Shown: positions 32,515-42,705, counted from the stretch's first letter. The stretch is DNA of 64,000 bases from Paenibacillus riograndensis SBR5 (GCF_000981585.1 NZ_LN831776.1:7197216-7261215); one strand, 5' to 3'. Made by a program: numbers and translations. Notes: generated from the sequence alone by a model not told the origin.

Positions 32515-34143
32515 ATGGCTTACGAACCGTTATGGAGTGCTGCTCCCGAGAAACTTAACAAGTTCGAATTCGTCAAACTGCAGAAGGACGGGCTGGATGT
32601 GATCCGCACCATTATTGAAAAATATGCCTTAGAGGGCTACAGCTCCATTCCGGCCGATGACCTGGATCTGTTCAAATGGGCCGGTGTATACCAGCAAAAG
32701 CCGCGTGAAGGACATTTCATGATGCGTGTGCGCATTAATACAGGCATTATGACCTCAGACCAGGCCAGAACACTGGCGGAAATCGCCAGGCGGTACGGCC
32801 GGAATCTAATTGATGTAACTACGCGGCAGGCTATCCAGTTCCATTGGCTGACGGTTGAGCATCTGCCGGATATTTTCAAGCGGCTTGAAGCCGCAGGGCT
32901 GTATTCCTTCGAAGCGTGCGGCGACTGCCCACGGACCATTGTCGGCAACCCGCTGGCAGGGATTGATAAGGATGAACTGTTTGATACCACGGGTATAGTC
33001 GAGCAGTTGAATGATTTTTTCATGCTGAACCGCGATTTCTCCAACCTGCCGCGCAAGTTCAAAATTTCTGTATCGGCCAACAAGTTCAATAATGCGCAGG
33101 CGGAAATTAACGATTTGGCTTTTACACCTGCGGTAAAAGTCATTGATGGCGCTCTAACCCAAGGGTTCCATCTGATGGTGGGCGGCGGACTCTCAGCCAA
33201 ACCTCATCTGGCGCAAAAGCTGGATGTCTTCGTGAAACCGGAAGAAGCGCTTAAGGTAGCTGCCGGGGTGGTTACCCTGTTCCGTGATTACGGCTACCGG
33301 GAGAAACGCCACCATGCCCGTCTGAAATTCCTCGTCGCCGACTGGGGTGCCGAGAAATTCAAAGCGAAGCTGATTGAAGCCGTAGGCGAGCTCCCATCCC
33401 GCGGCGAAGACCAGACGGTTGGGTGGCAGGCCGCTTTTTTTGACGGTGTGCATCCCCAGATCCAGGAAGGCCTCAGCTACGTAGGCCTGAACGTTCCAGC
33501 CGGCCGCTTGAGCAGCGATGAGCTGGAGCAGTTGGCCGGGCTGGCCGATCAGTACGGCGAAGGTAAACTCCGCACCACCATGACCCAGAACATAATTATT
33601 AGCGGAGTGCCGGATGATAAGCTTGAAGCTCTACTGGATGCCCCGGTGCTCCAGCGGCTGTCGCCAACCGCCAAAAACTTCATCAGCCGCACCGTCGCCT
33701 GCACCGGCAATGAATTCTGCAACCTGGCTCTCGTGGAGACCAAGCAGCGTGCGGTCAGTGTTGCTGCATATCTGGATGAGCATATCCATCTGGATGAGAA
33801 GCTGCGCATTCATTTCGTTGGCTGTCCCAATGCCTGCGGGCAAAAGCAGGTTGCCGATATCGGTCTGCAAGGTACGCTGATCAAAACACCGGAAGGCATG
33901 ACCGATGCATTCGATATCGCAGTAGGCGGGACGCTCGGCTGCGGAGACCGCGGTCCTGCGGCCGAATTCGCCCGCCCGCTGAAGGGCCGGGTAAAAGGAG
34001 ACCGGGTAGGCCCGGTTCTGGAGCAGCTCATCTCCTTCTACACTGAGCAACGGCAGGAGCAGGAGAATTTCTATGCGTTCACAAACCGGGTAGGTGTACC
34101 GGCATTTCAAGAACAGCTTACTGCTATTTTGGAGACTGAGTAA
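32515..34143 (+). CDS. Ferredoxin-type nitrite/sulfite reductase (siroheme, 4Fe-4S)
   Basis: Six-electron reductase of nitrite to ammonia or sulfite to sulfide; 542 residues, single-chain ferredoxin-dependent type. Two half-repeats are visible: N-terminal HFMMRVRINTGIMTSDQARTL opening with core MMRVRINTGIM, CGDCPRTIVGNPLAGID, and the cluster-binding ACTGNEFCNLAL (C-x5-C) plus GCPNACGQ (C-x3-C) near residues 400-445. Substrate choice between sulfite and nitrite is not decidable here. The ATG at 32515 has AAAGGA 8 nt ahead; an upstream ATG at 32506 is too close to that site. It stands alone without cys or nir neighbours. Confidence 0.93.
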   Translation: MAYEPLWSAAPEKLNKFEFVKLQKDGLDVIRTIIEKYALEGYSSIPADDLDLFKWAGVYQQKPREGHFMMRVRINTGIMTSDQARTLAEIARRYGRNLIDVTTRQAIQFHWLTVEHLPDIFKRLEAAGLYSFEACGDCPRTIVGNPLAGIDKDELFDTTGIVEQLNDFFMLNRDFSNLPRKFKISVSANKFNNAQAEINDLAFTPAVKVIDGALTQGFHLMVGGGLSAKPHLAQKLDVFVKPEEALKVAAGVVTLFRDYGYREKRHHARLKFLVADWGAEKFKAKLIEAVGELPSRGEDQTVGWQAAFFDGVHPQIQEGLSYVGLNVPAGRLSSDELEQLAGLADQYGEGKLRTTMTQNIIISGVPDDKLEALLDAPVLQRLSPTAKNFISRTVACTGNEFCNLALVETKQRAVSVAAYLDEHIHLDEKLRIHFVGCPNACGQKQVADIGLQGTLIKTPEGMTDAFDIAVGGTLGCGDRGPAAEFARPLKGRVKGDRVGPVLEQLISFYTEQRQEQENFYAFTNRVGVPAFQEQLTAILETE

Positions 34144-34516
34144 TACGACTACAATATCCAAGGGGTACTGTAATTTGAAATATATCGAGTTCGGTATAGG
34201 CAACCGATGGATGCTGCGGACGGAAACTGAATGGAGTGACGGCACAGAGACTGAAGAAAAGGGAATTGTGCCTCCTCTCAAATTCCATTCGTTGTATATA
34301 AGAGTATGGATAAGACAAACTGTATGGATTATGGATAGTAGAGAAGGCTTCAAGCGTTCCAGAAAAACACGCACTGCCTTCAAAATTATCATTGGGATCA
34401 GCAGTTATTAAGAAAGCTGCATGTATGTAAAAGGGCCGTAGTGTATTGCTACGGCCCTTCCTATGCTTCGATTACAGGACAGAAACAGTGCTGTCGCTGC
34501 AGCCATATGCTATCCG
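34144..34516. other. Gap between the siroheme reductase and uvrA
   Basis: A convergent region of 373 bases. Small open frames are present without ribosome sites or family likeness. The only clear element is the uvrA terminator hairpin at 34431-34459. Confidence 0.5.
34431..34459 (-). terminator. Terminator after uvrA
   Basis: AAGGGCCGTAG and CTACGGCCCTT form a perfect 11-bp stem; on the minus strand TTTTACAT follows. It is 58 nt beyond the uvrA stop. Confidence 0.8.
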
Positions 34517-37390
34517 CTATACCATGTCCGAAGTCTGCAGCTCCAGGGCCTTGGTCCGCTCTGTATCGCGGATCAGTACGGGCTTCAGGTATTTCCCGGT
34601 GTAGGATTCCTCCACCTCGATAATCTTCTCCGGTGTCCCCGTTGCAATCACTGTACCTCCGCCGCTTCCGCCTTCCGGTCCCATGTCAATGAGATAGTCG
34701 GCAGTTTTGATCACATCGAGATTATGCTCAATGACGAGTACGGATTCGCCGGAGTCCACCAGACGGTGCAGCACCTCAAGCAGCCGCCCGATGTCATCCA
34801 CATGCAGCCCCGTTGTCGGCTCATCCAGAATGTACAGCGTCTTGCCGGTACTGCGGCGGTACAGCTCGGAAGCCAGCTTCACACGCTGCGCCTCGCCGCC
34901 AGACAGGGTTGTTCCCGGCTGGCCGATATTGATGTAACCTAATCCAACGTCCAGCAGAGTCTGCATCTTGCGGTGAATCTTCGGAATATTCTTAAAGAAT
35001 TCAGTAGCATCTTCTACGGTCATCTCCAGCACATCGGAGATGCTTTTCCCTTTATACTTCACTTCCAGTGTTTCGCGGTTATAGCGTTTGCCTTTGCAGA
35101 CCTCGCAGGGAACATAGACATCCGGCAGGAAGTGCATTTCAATCTTGATAATCCCATCCCCCCGGCAAGCTTCACAGCGTCCGCCTTTGACATTGAAGCT
35201 GAAGCGGCCTTTCTGGAAGCCGCGCACCTTGGCTTCGTTGGTCTTGGAAAAAAGGTCGCGGATATCATCGAATACACCGGTATAGGTGGCCGGATTGGAA
35301 CGCGGAGTCCGGCCGATCGGCGACTGGTCGATATCAATGACTTTGTCCAGATTTTCCAGACCGCGGATTTCCTTGTGCTGCCCCGGACGGACCTTCACCG
35401 CTTTGTTCAGCTGCCGGGCCAGACTCTTGTAGAGAATCTCATTCACCAGCGATGATTTGCCAGAACCTGATACCCCGGTTACCGCTGTAAAGACACCGAG
35501 CGGAATTTTGACATTCACATTCTTCAGGTTGTTCTCCTTGGCGCCGCGGATTTCGATCCAGCGGTCATCTGTAGCACGCCGTTTGGAGGTAACCGGAATA
35601 AACTTGCGTCCGCTCAGGTACTCCCCGGTCAGGGAATTCGGGTCATTCATGATCTCCTTCGGGGTGCCCTGGGCCATGACCTGGCCGCCGTGAATCCCTG
35701 CACCCGGACCAATATCAATGATATAGTCAGCCGCCATCATCGTATCTTCATCATGTTCGACTACAATCAGGGTGTTGCCCAAATCGCGCATATGCCCAAG
35801 TGTTGAGATCAGCCGGTCATTATCCCGCTGATGTAGACCGATACTTGGTTCATCGAGAATATACAGCACGCCCATCAGGCTGGAGCCAATTTGGGTCGCC
35901 AGCCTGATCCGCTGCGCCTCACCGCCGGAGAGTGAGCCGGCTGCACGGCTAAGCGTCAGATAATTCAGTCCCACGTTGACCAGGAAGCCCAGACGGCTGC
36001 TGATTTCCTTGAGGATCAGGTGGGCAATGGCTGTTTCCTTCTCACTCAGTGCAATATTGTCAAAAAATTGGAGGCAGTCGCCAATCGACAGATCAGTCAC
36101 ATCGGCAATATTACGGTCATTGACCGTTACGGCGAGAATTTCCTTCTTCAATCTTTTGCCTTTGCACACATGGCAAGGCTTGGCGCTCATGAAGCCTTCG
36201 ATGAATTCGCGGATGCCATCGGAGGCGGTCTCACGGTAGCGCCGCTCCAGGTTGGGGATAATCCCCTCAAAGGCAACGAGCGCATCCTTCCGCTGGCCGA
36301 AGTCATTTTCATACCGGAAGCGGATCTTCTCGCTGCCTGTACCGTTCAGCAGCTTATTCATATGCTCTGGTGACAGACTGCTCACAGGAACGTTCTGCGG
36401 AATTCCAAAATGCTCGCATACGGATTTCAGGAATTGCGGGTAGTAGTTCGAAGTGCTGCCTGTCCAGGCCAGAAAAGCGCCCTCTTCAATGCTTTTCTCC
36501 TGATCAGGGATCAAAAGGTCGGGATCGACAACCATCTTCATCCCAAGTCCATCGCATTCCGGGCAGGCTCCGAAGGGGCTGTTGAACGAGAACATGCGCG
36601 GTGCAAGCTCCTCGATGCTGAACCCGCAAACCGGGCAGGCAAAGCTCGAACTGAACAGCAGTTCCTCCTGGCCGATGATATCGACCAGAATTTGCCCGCC
36701 GGAAAGCTTCAGCGCAGTTTCCAGAGAGTCAGTCAGCCGCGTCTGCACATCATCCTTGATCACGATCCGGTCGACTACAACCTCAATGGTATGCTTCTTG
36801 TTCTTCTCCAGCACGATATCTTCAGTGACTTCACGCAGCTCGCCATCCACACGTACACGGACAAAACCCTGCTTCGAGATATCACTGAACAGTCCCTTAT
36901 GTTCACCCTTGCGGCCGGAAATCACCGGCGCCAGAATCTGCAGCCGGGTTTTCTCAGGATACTGCATGATCCGGTCCACCATCTGCTCAACGGTCTGGGA
37001 CGTAATCTCGATGCCATGATCCGGGCAGTGCGGATGCCCGATCCGGGCGAACAGCAGCCGCAGATAGTCATAAATTTCCGTTACCGTGCCCACGGTCGAA
37101 CGCGGGTTGCGGCTTGTTGTCTTCTGGTCGATGGATATTGCCGGAGACAACCCGTCAATGGAGTCGACATCCGGCTTCTCCATCTGCCCAAGGAACTGCC
37201 TGGCATAGGCCGACAGGGACTCAACATAACGGCGCTGTCCTTCAGCGTAGATCGTATCGAACGCCAGCGACGATTTGCCGGAGCCGCTAAGTCCCGTCAG
37301 CACGACGAAGCGGTCACGCGGAATCGTTACGTCAATGTTCTTGAGATTGTGCGCACGCGCACCTTTAATTACAATATTTTCGTTCGCCAA
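34517..37390 (-). CDS. uvrA: Excinuclease ABC subunit A
   Basis: DNA damage sensor of nucleotide excision repair; 957 residues. Two ABC ATPase modules are seen: Walker [10 protein letters not shown] near residue 31 and GVSGSGKSS near 640, signatures [12 protein letters not shown] and [12 protein letters not shown], Walker B LYILDEPS and LYILDEPT; zinc sites CPVCGF with CPECDGLG and [10 protein letters not shown] with CEVCKGKRY. The start is a TTG at 37390 with AAGGAG 8 nt ahead, opening [16 protein letters not shown] as in the family; the frame runs further upstream only because it crosses an intergenic repeat. It lies about 500 nt behind uvrB, an unusually long spacer filled by repeats. Confidence 0.97.
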   Translation of the reverse strand: MANENIVIKGARAHNLKNIDVTIPRDRFVVLTGLSGSGKSSLAFDTIYAEGQRRYVESLSAYARQFLGQMEKPDVDSIDGLSPAISIDQKTTSRNPRSTVGTVTEIYDYLRLLFARIGHPHCPDHGIEITSQTVEQMVDRIMQYPEKTRLQILAPVISGRKGEHKGLFSDISKQGFVRVRVDGELREVTEDIVLEKNKKHTIEVVVDRIVIKDDVQTRLTDSLETALKLSGGQILVDIIGQEELLFSSSFACPVCGFSIEELAPRMFSFNSPFGACPECDGLGMKMVVDPDLLIPDQEKSIEEGAFLAWTGSTSNYYPQFLKSVCEHFGIPQNVPVSSLSPEHMNKLLNGTGSEKIRFRYENDFGQRKDALVAFEGIIPNLERRYRETASDGIREFIEGFMSAKPCHVCKGKRLKKEILAVTVNDRNIADVTDLSIGDCLQFFDNIALSEKETAIAHLILKEISSRLGFLVNVGLNYLTLSRAAGSLSGGEAQRIRLATQIGSSLMGVLYILDEPSIGLHQRDNDRLISTLGHMRDLGNTLIVVEHDEDTMMAADYIIDIGPGAGIHGGQVMAQGTPKEIMNDPNSLTGEYLSGRKFIPVTSKRRATDDRWIEIRGAKENNLKNVNVKIPLGVFTAVTGVSGSGKSSLVNEILYKSLARQLNKAVKVRPGQHKEIRGLENLDKVIDIDQSPIGRTPRSNPATYTGVFDDIRDLFSKTNEAKVRGFQKGRFSFNVKGGRCEACRGDGIIKIEMHFLPDVYVPCEVCKGKRYNRETLEVKYKGKSISDVLEMTVEDATEFFKNIPKIHRKMQTLLDVGLGYINIGQPGTTLSGGEAQRVKLASELYRRSTGKTLYILDEPTTGLHVDDIGRLLEVLHRLVDSGESVLVIEHNLDVIKTADYLIDMGPEGGSGGGTVIATGTPEKIIEVEESYTGKYLKPVLIRDTERTKALELQTSDMV

Positions 37391-37436
37391 CGGTACCTCT
37401 CCTTTATAAAAGCCTATTTCAAAATATTTTCGATCC

Positions 37437-37530
37437 CTCCCAAACCCTCCCTTAGCCAAGGGAGGGCCCCAAGGGTTGCACCCTCTGGACACCCGCAAGG
37501 CTGCTGGCGAGAGAGCTGGAGAGAAGGGAC
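37437..37530. repeat. Hairpin-bearing intergenic repeat upstream of uvrA
   Basis: Contains CCCTCCCTT-AGCC-AAGGGAGGG (37446-37467), then CCCCAAGGGTTGCACCCTCTGG and further GA-rich bases. The composition is unlike nearby genes and it resembles dispersed palindromic intergenic elements of Firmicutes. Only one copy is in the window, so dispersal cannot be shown here. Confidence 0.5.
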
Positions 37531-37601
37531 CTAGCTAGTGTGACGATAGGAGCGCTTGTCCCTACGGGACCGCTGAAATGTGGGTGCTCCAGGGAAAACC
37601 G

Positions 37602-37815
37602 CTGTCCCTTCGGGATGCGCAAAGTGCCTTAACTGCGGGCTGTCCCTTCGGGATGCGCAAAGTGCCTTAACTGCGGGCTGTCCCTCCGGGATGCGCAAAG
37701 TGCCTCAACTGCAGGCTGTCCCTTCGGGATGCGCAAAGTGCTTTAAGTGCAGGCTGTCCCTTCGGGATGCGCAAAGTGCCTTAACTGCGGAGCTGTCCCT
37801 TCGGGATGCGCAAGG
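37602..37815. repeat. 38-bp direct tandem repeat array between uvrB and uvrA
   Basis: Units start at 37602, 37640, 37678, 37716, 37754 and (shifted by one base) 37793: five full copies plus a partial sixth. Each begins CTGTCCCTTCGGGATGCGCA and continues AAGTGCCTTAACTGCGGG with a few substitutions. TCCC-TTC-GGGA in each unit can form a small hairpin. A related GTCCCTACGGGAC palindrome lies just before at 37558. The 38-bp period is not a multiple of three and there are no spacers, so it is neither coding nor CRISPR. Confidence 0.93.
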
Positions 37816-37894
37816 GCGACATTTATTTAAAAAGAACGGCCGGGACAGCGCCGTCCTGTACTTGCGGATCAACCAAGAGTGTGGCTTGGGTGTA

Positions 37895-39886
37895 TTACTC
37901 GGCCCGCAGCTCCAGAAGTGCATCGCGCAGCTCAGCGGCGCGCTCGAATTGCAGGTTCTTGGCGGCATCCTTCATCTCAGCCTCCAGACGCTGCATCAGG
38001 CTTTGGCGGTCCTTCTTGCTCATCTTGCCGCCCACGCCGGTGAGATACTCTGCCTTGGACTCGGCGACCTTCGTCGCCTCGATGATATCGCGCACTTTCT
38101 TATTGATCGTTGTTGGGGTGATGCCATGCTTCTCGTTGTAGGCAATCTGCGTTTCCCGGCGGCGCTGGGTTTCGGTCATAGCCTTTTCCATGGATTCCGT
38201 GATATGGTCACCATACATAATTACTCGGCCGTTAGAGTTGCGGGCCGCACGGCCAATGGTCTGAATCAGCGAACGCTCCGAGCGGAGGAAGCCCTCCTTG
38301 TCGGCATCGAGAATCGCAACCAGGGATACCTCGGGCAAATCAAGCCCTTCCCGCAAGAGGTTGATCCCCACAAGAACATGGAAGGTGCCCAGCCGGAGAT
38401 CACGCAGAATCGCCATGCGCTCCAGCGTCTTGATGTCGGAATGCATATAGCGCACCTTGATGCCGATTTCCTTGAAATAATCGGTCAGATCCTCGGACAT
38501 TTTCTTCGTCAGGGTTGTAACCAGCACACGCTCGTCACGCTCCACCCGTTCACGGATTTCGCTGATCAGATCATCAATCTGGCCCTCAGTCGGACGCACC
38601 TCAATAATCGGATCCAAAAGACCGGTAGGACGGATGATCTGCTCAACCATAGTGTCGCAATGCTCCAATTCGTATGGGCCGGGTGTGGCTGACACATATA
38701 CGATTTGATTCACCTTGTCCTCGAATTCCTCAAACTGCAGCGGCCGGTTGTCGAGCGCGGACGGCAGGCGGAAGCCATGCTCCACGAGAACGGTCTTGCG
38801 TGCCCGGTCGCCGTTGTACATCGCCCGGATCTGCGGCAAGGTCACATGGGATTCGTCGATTACAATCAGCATATCATCAGGGAAATAATCCATGAGTGTA
38901 TACGGTGTTGCTCCAGGCTCACGGAAGGTAAGCGGTCCGGAATAGTTCTCGATACCTGAACAAAAGCCGACTTCCTTCATCATCTCGATATCGTAGCGGG
39001 TGCGCTGCTCCAGCCGCTGGGCCTCCAGCAGCTTGCCGGCGTCCCGGAGTACAGCCAGCCGTTCTTCCAGCTCCCGCTCAATATTAACAAGTGCCACGCG
39101 CATCGTTTCCTCTTGGGTAACAAAGTGGGAGGCCGGGAAAATCGCCACATGGTCGCGTTCCCCGATCAGCTCTCCGGTCAACACGTCAATTTCGGTAATG
39201 CGCTCGATCTCATCACCGAACAGCTCTACACGGATGGCATGCTCGCCCTGCGAGGCCGGGAAAATCTCTACCACATCACCTCGCACACGAAATGTGCCCC
39301 GCACAAAGTTAATGTCGTTGCGCTGATACTGGATATCCACGAGCCGGCTCAGTATCTGGTTCCGCGGCTTCTCCATCCCCACCCGCAGCGAAAGCAGCAG
39401 GCTTCCATATTCCTTTGGCGAGCCGAGGCCGTAAATGCAGGAGACGCTGGCGACAATAATAACGTCACGCCGTTCGAACAGGGAACTGGTCGCGGAGTGA
39501 CGCAGCTTATCTATTTCTTCATTGATGCTGGAATCTTTCTCGATGTAGGTGTCGGAGGAGGGAATGTACGCCTCTGGCTGGTAGTAATCGTAGTAGCTGA
39601 CGAAGTAGTCTACCGAATTGCTTGGAAAAAACTCCTTGAACTCACTCGCCAGCTGAGCAGCCAGTGTCTTGTTGTGTGCAATAACCAGCGTAGGCCGGTT
39701 CAGCTTGGAAATCATTTGTGCGATGGTAAAGGTCTTCCCTGTACCCGTCGCTCCCAGCAGCGTCTGGTGCTTCTTGCCCTGCCGGATGCCGTCTACTAAT
39801 TCTTGTATGGCATGAGGCTGATCGCCCTGGGGTGTATACTCGGACTCCAATTGAAAAGTCTGCGTACTGACGACAATATCACTCAT
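37895..39886 (-). CDS. uvrB: Excinuclease ABC subunit B
   Basis: Damage-verifying helicase of nucleotide excision repair; 663 residues, normal length. Seen: [16 protein letters not shown] (Walker A near 45-52), the beta-hairpin [37 protein letters not shown] (DExx box), [39 protein letters not shown] (motif VI) and a C-terminal UVR domain (about 625-660) that binds UvrC/UvrA. The ATG has a GGGGAGA site. It leads the uvrB-uvrA unit, with a sigma-A promoter and SOS-like box upstream. Confidence 0.97.
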   Translation of the reverse strand: MSDIVVSTQTFQLESEYTPQGDQPHAIQELVDGIRQGKKHQTLLGATGTGKTFTIAQMISKLNRPTLVIAHNKTLAAQLASEFKEFFPSNSVDYFVSYYDYYQPEAYIPSSDTYIEKDSSINEEIDKLRHSATSSLFERRDVIIVASVSCIYGLGSPKEYGSLLLSLRVGMEKPRNQILSRLVDIQYQRNDINFVRGTFRVRGDVVEIFPASQGEHAIRVELFGDEIERITEIDVLTGELIGERDHVAIFPASHFVTQEETMRVALVNIERELEERLAVLRDAGKLLEAQRLEQRTRYDIEMMKEVGFCSGIENYSGPLTFREPGATPYTLMDYFPDDMLIVIDESHVTLPQIRAMYNGDRARKTVLVEHGFRLPSALDNRPLQFEEFEDKVNQIVYVSATPGPYELEHCDTMVEQIIRPTGLLDPIIEVRPTEGQIDDLISEIRERVERDERVLVTTLTKKMSEDLTDYFKEIGIKVRYMHSDIKTLERMAILRDLRLGTFHVLVGINLLREGLDLPEVSLVAILDADKEGFLRSERSLIQTIGRAARNSNGRVIMYGDHITESMEKAMTETQRRRETQIAYNEKHGITPTTINKKVRDIIEATKVAESKAEYLTGVGGKMSKKDRQSLMQRLEAEMKDAAKNLQFERAAELRDALLELRAE

Positions 39887-39984
39887 TTGCCCGTCTCCCC
39901 TCTATCGTCTAAAATATATGAATATATTATAATTGTGGCCCGATGATTCTCTCTCCATACTGCTCTGAAATATATGGAAGATAA

Positions 39985-39996
39985 GAATACTTGTTC
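39985..39996 (-). promoter_or_regulatory. SOS (LexA/DinR)-like box upstream of uvrB
   Basis: On the minus strand GAACAAGTATTC matches the Firmicute operator GAAC-N4-GTTC at all but one base. It lies just after the -10 box, where bound LexA would block transcription, and about 100 nt before the uvrB start. Confidence 0.6.
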
Positions 39997-40002
39997 CCGT
40001 TT

Positions 40003-40031
40003 ATTATACAGTGTTGCCCAGATTCATGCAA
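40003..40031 (-). promoter_or_regulatory. Sigma-A promoter of uvrB
   Basis: Minus-strand TTGCAT (40031-40026) and TATAAT (40008-40003) are 17 nt apart, with a perfect -10 box. It is the best promoter seen in the uvrB/mot intergenic region. Confidence 0.65.
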
Positions 40032-40066
40032 ACCATAATATATAGAAATTTAAGGAGCTTGAACTA

Positions 40067-40852
40067 ATGGATATCACTTCAATTATCGGCCTGCTGGCTG
40101 GTCTGGCTGCGCTGGTCGGCGGCTTTTTTTGGGAAGGCGGAAGCCTGTCCGGGCTGCTCCAGCTGAATGCAGCGCTTATTGTGTTCGGAGGTACGCTTGC
40201 CGCCGTTATGGTCAGCTTCCCGGCCTCCAGACTGCGTTCCGTGCCTGCGGCGCTGCGGCTGGCTTTTGGCAGACATGCGGACACTACGGAAGAACAAGCC
40301 GAAGAGCTGATCTCCATGGCAGCCGTGACAAGACGCAGCGGTGTACTGGCCCTGGAGAAACGAGCCGAAGAGCATCCCGACCCTTTTACCGGCGAGGGTC
40401 TTATGCTCATTGTGGACGGTACAGACCCCGAACAGGTCCGGCAGATTCTGGAGCTGGAGATGGACGCCAAGGAGCTGAAGTACGAAGGCTATGCCAAAAT
40501 TTTTGAAGCCGCAGGCGGTTATGCACCCACCATGGGCATCATCGGCACAGTCATGGGGCTGATTCGCGTACTCAGCAATCTTACCGATCCCTCCAATTTG
40601 GGAGCATCGATCGCAGTTGCCTTTACGGCAACGCTGTATGGGGTAGCCAGTGCTAATCTAATATTTTTACCCATTGCCTCCAAAATCAAATCCCGCAGCC
40701 AAAGCGAGCTGGGTTCGATGGAGATGCTTATGGTAGGCATTCTTGCCCTGCAGAACGGGGACCATCCCCAGCTTGTGCGCAAAAAGCTCCGTTCATTCCT
40801 GAACCGGTCCGCCGAAGAACGCAGCACCGGCAATACACGAGGCCTGTCATGA
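40067..40852 (+). CDS. Flagellar motor stator protein, MotA/MotP type
   Basis: Ion-channel part of a flagellar stator; 261 residues with four membrane helices (near 5-24, 31-50, 147-168 and 178-200). Seen: IVFGGTLAAVMVSFP, the cytoplasmic loop, GGYAPTMGIIGTVMGLIRVL and FTATLYGVASANLIFLPIA, with the conserved prolines of the channel. AAGGAG precedes the ATG. It overlaps motB by 4 nt. No other flagellar gene is in the window, as is usual for isolated stator pairs. A role in gliding or another ExbB/TolQ-like system is less likely given the MotB partner. Confidence 0.92.
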   Translation: MDITSIIGLLAGLAALVGGFFWEGGSLSGLLQLNAALIVFGGTLAAVMVSFPASRLRSVPAALRLAFGRHADTTEEQAEELISMAAVTRRSGVLALEKRAEEHPDPFTGEGLMLIVDGTDPEQVRQILELEMDAKELKYEGYAKIFEAAGGYAPTMGIIGTVMGLIRVLSNLTDPSNLGASIAVAFTATLYGVASANLIFLPIASKIKSRSQSELGSMEMLMVGILALQNGDHPQLVRKKLRSFLNRSAEERSTGNTRGLS

Positions 40853-41718
40853 GACAAAGAAACCGGAGAAAACCCCGCGCGGGAGGCCGGGAAAGCCGCG
40901 ACCGCTGGATGATCACCTATGCGGATCTTATTACGCTGCTGCTGATTTTTTTCGTAATTTTGTATGCGATGAGCAGTCTGGACACTCAGAAATTCAATAT
41001 TGTGACCGGTGCCTTATCGGACACCTTTAAAAGCGGAAATCCGGTGCTGGAGGGGGGGAACGGCGTACTGGATGGTCAAAAAGGAATAACGTCCGAAGGA
41101 ACAGACAACGGGCAGAAGGGTGAACCCGGAGATGCTGCTGAATCCGGTATGAATCAGAAGCAGCAGAATGCAGGCGGCAGCCCGGCAGCCAGCCCTCCTC
41201 CAGAAGCCACACAGCCCTCGGCACGTGAACAGGCCTTCCGCGACCAGGAAGCGAAGCTCGCTGCACTGATGGGCGTCATCACCAAATATGTTGAAGACAA
41301 TAACCTGGGCGACCAGATTTTTGTGGCGGACAAGCCTCAGGGTATCGCAATTACGCTCAGTGACCGCTATCTGTTCGATGCCGGCAGAGCCGAGCTCAAG
41401 GCGCCGGCGTTTCCCGCGCTGCGGCAGCTGTCAGGCCTGTTCCGCGGGATTGGGGCCACAATCAGCATCGAAGGCCATACGGATGATACCCCCGTATCGG
41501 CAGGCTCACGTTATAATGACAACTGGGAATTGTCCGGTGCCCGCGCCCTTTCGGTGCTGCGCTTCTTTTTAGATAATGAGGGCCTCAGCCCCGGTAAGTT
41601 TCAGTATGCCGGATATGCGGATACCCGCCCTGCTGCCAGCAACTCCACCCCGGAAGGCCGGCAGAAAAACCGCCGCGTTGAGATCACAGTCCTGCGGCAG
41701 CTTCAGGAAGAAGAGTAG
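40849..41718 (+). CDS. Flagellar motor stator protein, MotB/MotS type
   Basis: Peptidoglycan-anchored stator subunit; 289 residues. A basic N-terminus (RQRNRRKPR) precedes one membrane helix with the ion-binding Asp26 in WMITYADLITLLLIFFVILY, then a Gly/Gln/Pro-rich linker and an OmpA-like domain (about 150-285) with ISIEGHTDDTPV, NWELSGARALSVLRFF and GRQKNRRVEI. The residue seven after Asp26 is Ile, between the usual Ala/Leu of H+ motors and Val of Na+ motors, so ion choice is open. Coupled to the MotA gene; terminator at 41783. Confidence 0.93.
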   Translation: MRQRNRRKPRAGGRESRDRWMITYADLITLLLIFFVILYAMSSLDTQKFNIVTGALSDTFKSGNPVLEGGNGVLDGQKGITSEGTDNGQKGEPGDAAESGMNQKQQNAGGSPAASPPPEATQPSAREQAFRDQEAKLAALMGVITKYVEDNNLGDQIFVADKPQGIAITLSDRYLFDAGRAELKAPAFPALRQLSGLFRGIGATISIEGHTDDTPVSAGSRYNDNWELSGARALSVLRFFLDNEGLSPGKFQYAGYADTRPAASNSTPEGRQKNRRVEITVLRQLQEEE

Positions 41719-41782
41719 CTCACCTGTCAACTCTGAGAGCAGCAGGACTTCCCCCTCCCGGCATTCCACATTAAAATATCAC

Positions 41783-41842
41783 AAAAAGACAGACCTCACA
41801 CATTAGTAACACTTAATGTGATGAGAAAGGTCTGCCTTTTTG
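41783..41842. terminator. Bidirectional terminator between motB and gcvH
   Basis: AAAAAGACAGACCT pairs with AGGTCTGCCTTTTT around an inner CACATTA/TAATGTG hairpin, with T runs on both strands. It ends both convergent genes. Confidence 0.85.
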
Positions 41843-41873
41843 GTGAGCCGGAAAACCGCTGTCTTCCGGGTAT

Positions 41874-42266
41874 TTATTCCCCGATTAATTCGCGGTAAGC
41901 TGCCGCATCAAGCAGCCCGGACGCCGCTTCCGCAAACTCCCCGCTGATTTCCAGCTCAAAAATCCATCCGCCGCTGTACGGCTGATCGTTAATCAGTTCC
42001 GGGCTGGCTTCCAGTGTGTCATTGATTTTGGTCACAGTTCCCGATACCGGGGAGTAAAGCTCCGACACCGTCTTGACGGATTCAATGCTGCCCACGCTGT
42101 CGCCCGCAGAGATAGCTGCCCCAACCTCAGGAAATTCCACAAATACGATATCGCCAAGCAGATGCTGGGCATGATCCGTTATCCCGATACGCACTACGCG
42201 CCCTTCACCCTGCTGGGCCCATTCGTGCTCTTCGCTGTACAGCAGGTTGTCTAGCACTTCACTCAT
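41874..42266 (-). CDS. gcvH: Glycine cleavage system H protein
   Basis: Lipoyl carrier that shuttles the aminomethyl group between P, T and L proteins. The 130 residues match the family, with YSEEHEWAQ (10-18), RIGITDHAQHLLGDIVFVEFP core GITDHAQ and the lipoyl Lys65 in SIESVKTVSELYSP, then SGTVTKINDTLEASPELIN. The ATG has GAGGCGG upstream. It is read divergently from gcvT-gcvPA-gcvPB and outside the riboswitch, as in B. subtilis where gcvH is also a separate gene; there H is needed for lipoate relay, which may explain separate control. Confidence 0.96.
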   Translation of the reverse strand: MSEVLDNLLYSEEHEWAQQGEGRVVRIGITDHAQHLLGDIVFVEFPEVGAAISAGDSVGSIESVKTVSELYSPVSGTVTKINDTLEASPELINDQPYSGGWIFELEISGEFAEAASGLLDAAAYRELIGE

Positions 42267-42390
42267 TCTTAAGCCGCCTCTTTTCCAAATTTGGAGTTGT
42301 AAAATTAGTTATAGACTAAGTTATCGCGCCGCTCAATGTCAATATAACTAACAGGAAAATAAAATTTGTCATCTTTTTGACGTTTTTTTG

Positions 42391-42420
42391 TTGACAGCGG
42401 AGTTGTATACCCGGTTTAAT
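42391..42420 (+). promoter_or_regulatory. Sigma-A promoter of the gcv riboswitch operon
   Basis: A perfect TTGACA (42391-42396) and TTTAAT (42415-42420) with 18-nt spacing, about 40 nt before the first aptamer. Confidence 0.65.
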
Positions 42421-42460
42421 GGAGTCAGTAGAAAACAATACGGTTTGCGAATGATGGCAT

Positions 42461-42705
42461 AGGGAGAGACTGTCTCACAGGAAGACAGCGCCGAAGGAGT
42501 AAGCCCGGGAGGGTGAATCTCTCAGGCAAAAGGACCTTTGCCGGACGCATCTCTGGAGAGCTATCGGGACTCTGCCTCGCAGGGTCCGGATCACCAACGG
42601 GGAAACCTGCACGCCGGGCGGCAGGGTAACTCTCAGGTACCAAGGACAGAGCGAAGGACTTATATGCGGGTTATGCATATTTGTCTTTCGCCTGTCCTTT
42701 TTCGC
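42461..42705 (+). promoter_or_regulatory. Tandem glycine riboswitch with terminator platform
   Basis: Two glycine aptamers in a row. The first (about 42461-42561) has GCCGAAGGAGTAAGCC and CTCTCAGGCAAAAGGAC; the second (about 42562-42660) has ATCACCAACGGGGAAACC and CTCTCAGGTACCAAGGACAG. Both carry the conserved glycine-pocket segments. The end of aptamer 2 (AAGGACAGAGCGAAGGAC) can instead pair with GTCTTTCGCCTGTCCTTTTT at 42683-42702 to form a terminator. Glycine binding should keep those bases in the aptamer and let transcription enter gcvT, an on-switch as known for gcv operons. Confidence 0.95.

Noticed and set aside
37391..37498. N-terminal extension of uvrA
   Set aside because: It translates the palindromic repeat; the TTG at 37390 has a strong site and matches the family start.
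36410..37534. 374-codon open frame on the plus strand
   Set aside because: Antisense shadow of uvrA; no ribosome site and no domain.
37602..37815. Possible CRISPR array
   Set aside because: The repeats are directly adjacent with no spacers, and no cas gene is in the window.
37580..38692. 370-codon open frame across the 38-bp repeats
   Set aside because: It translates the repeat array then runs antisense through uvrB; the 38-bp unit changes frame at each copy.
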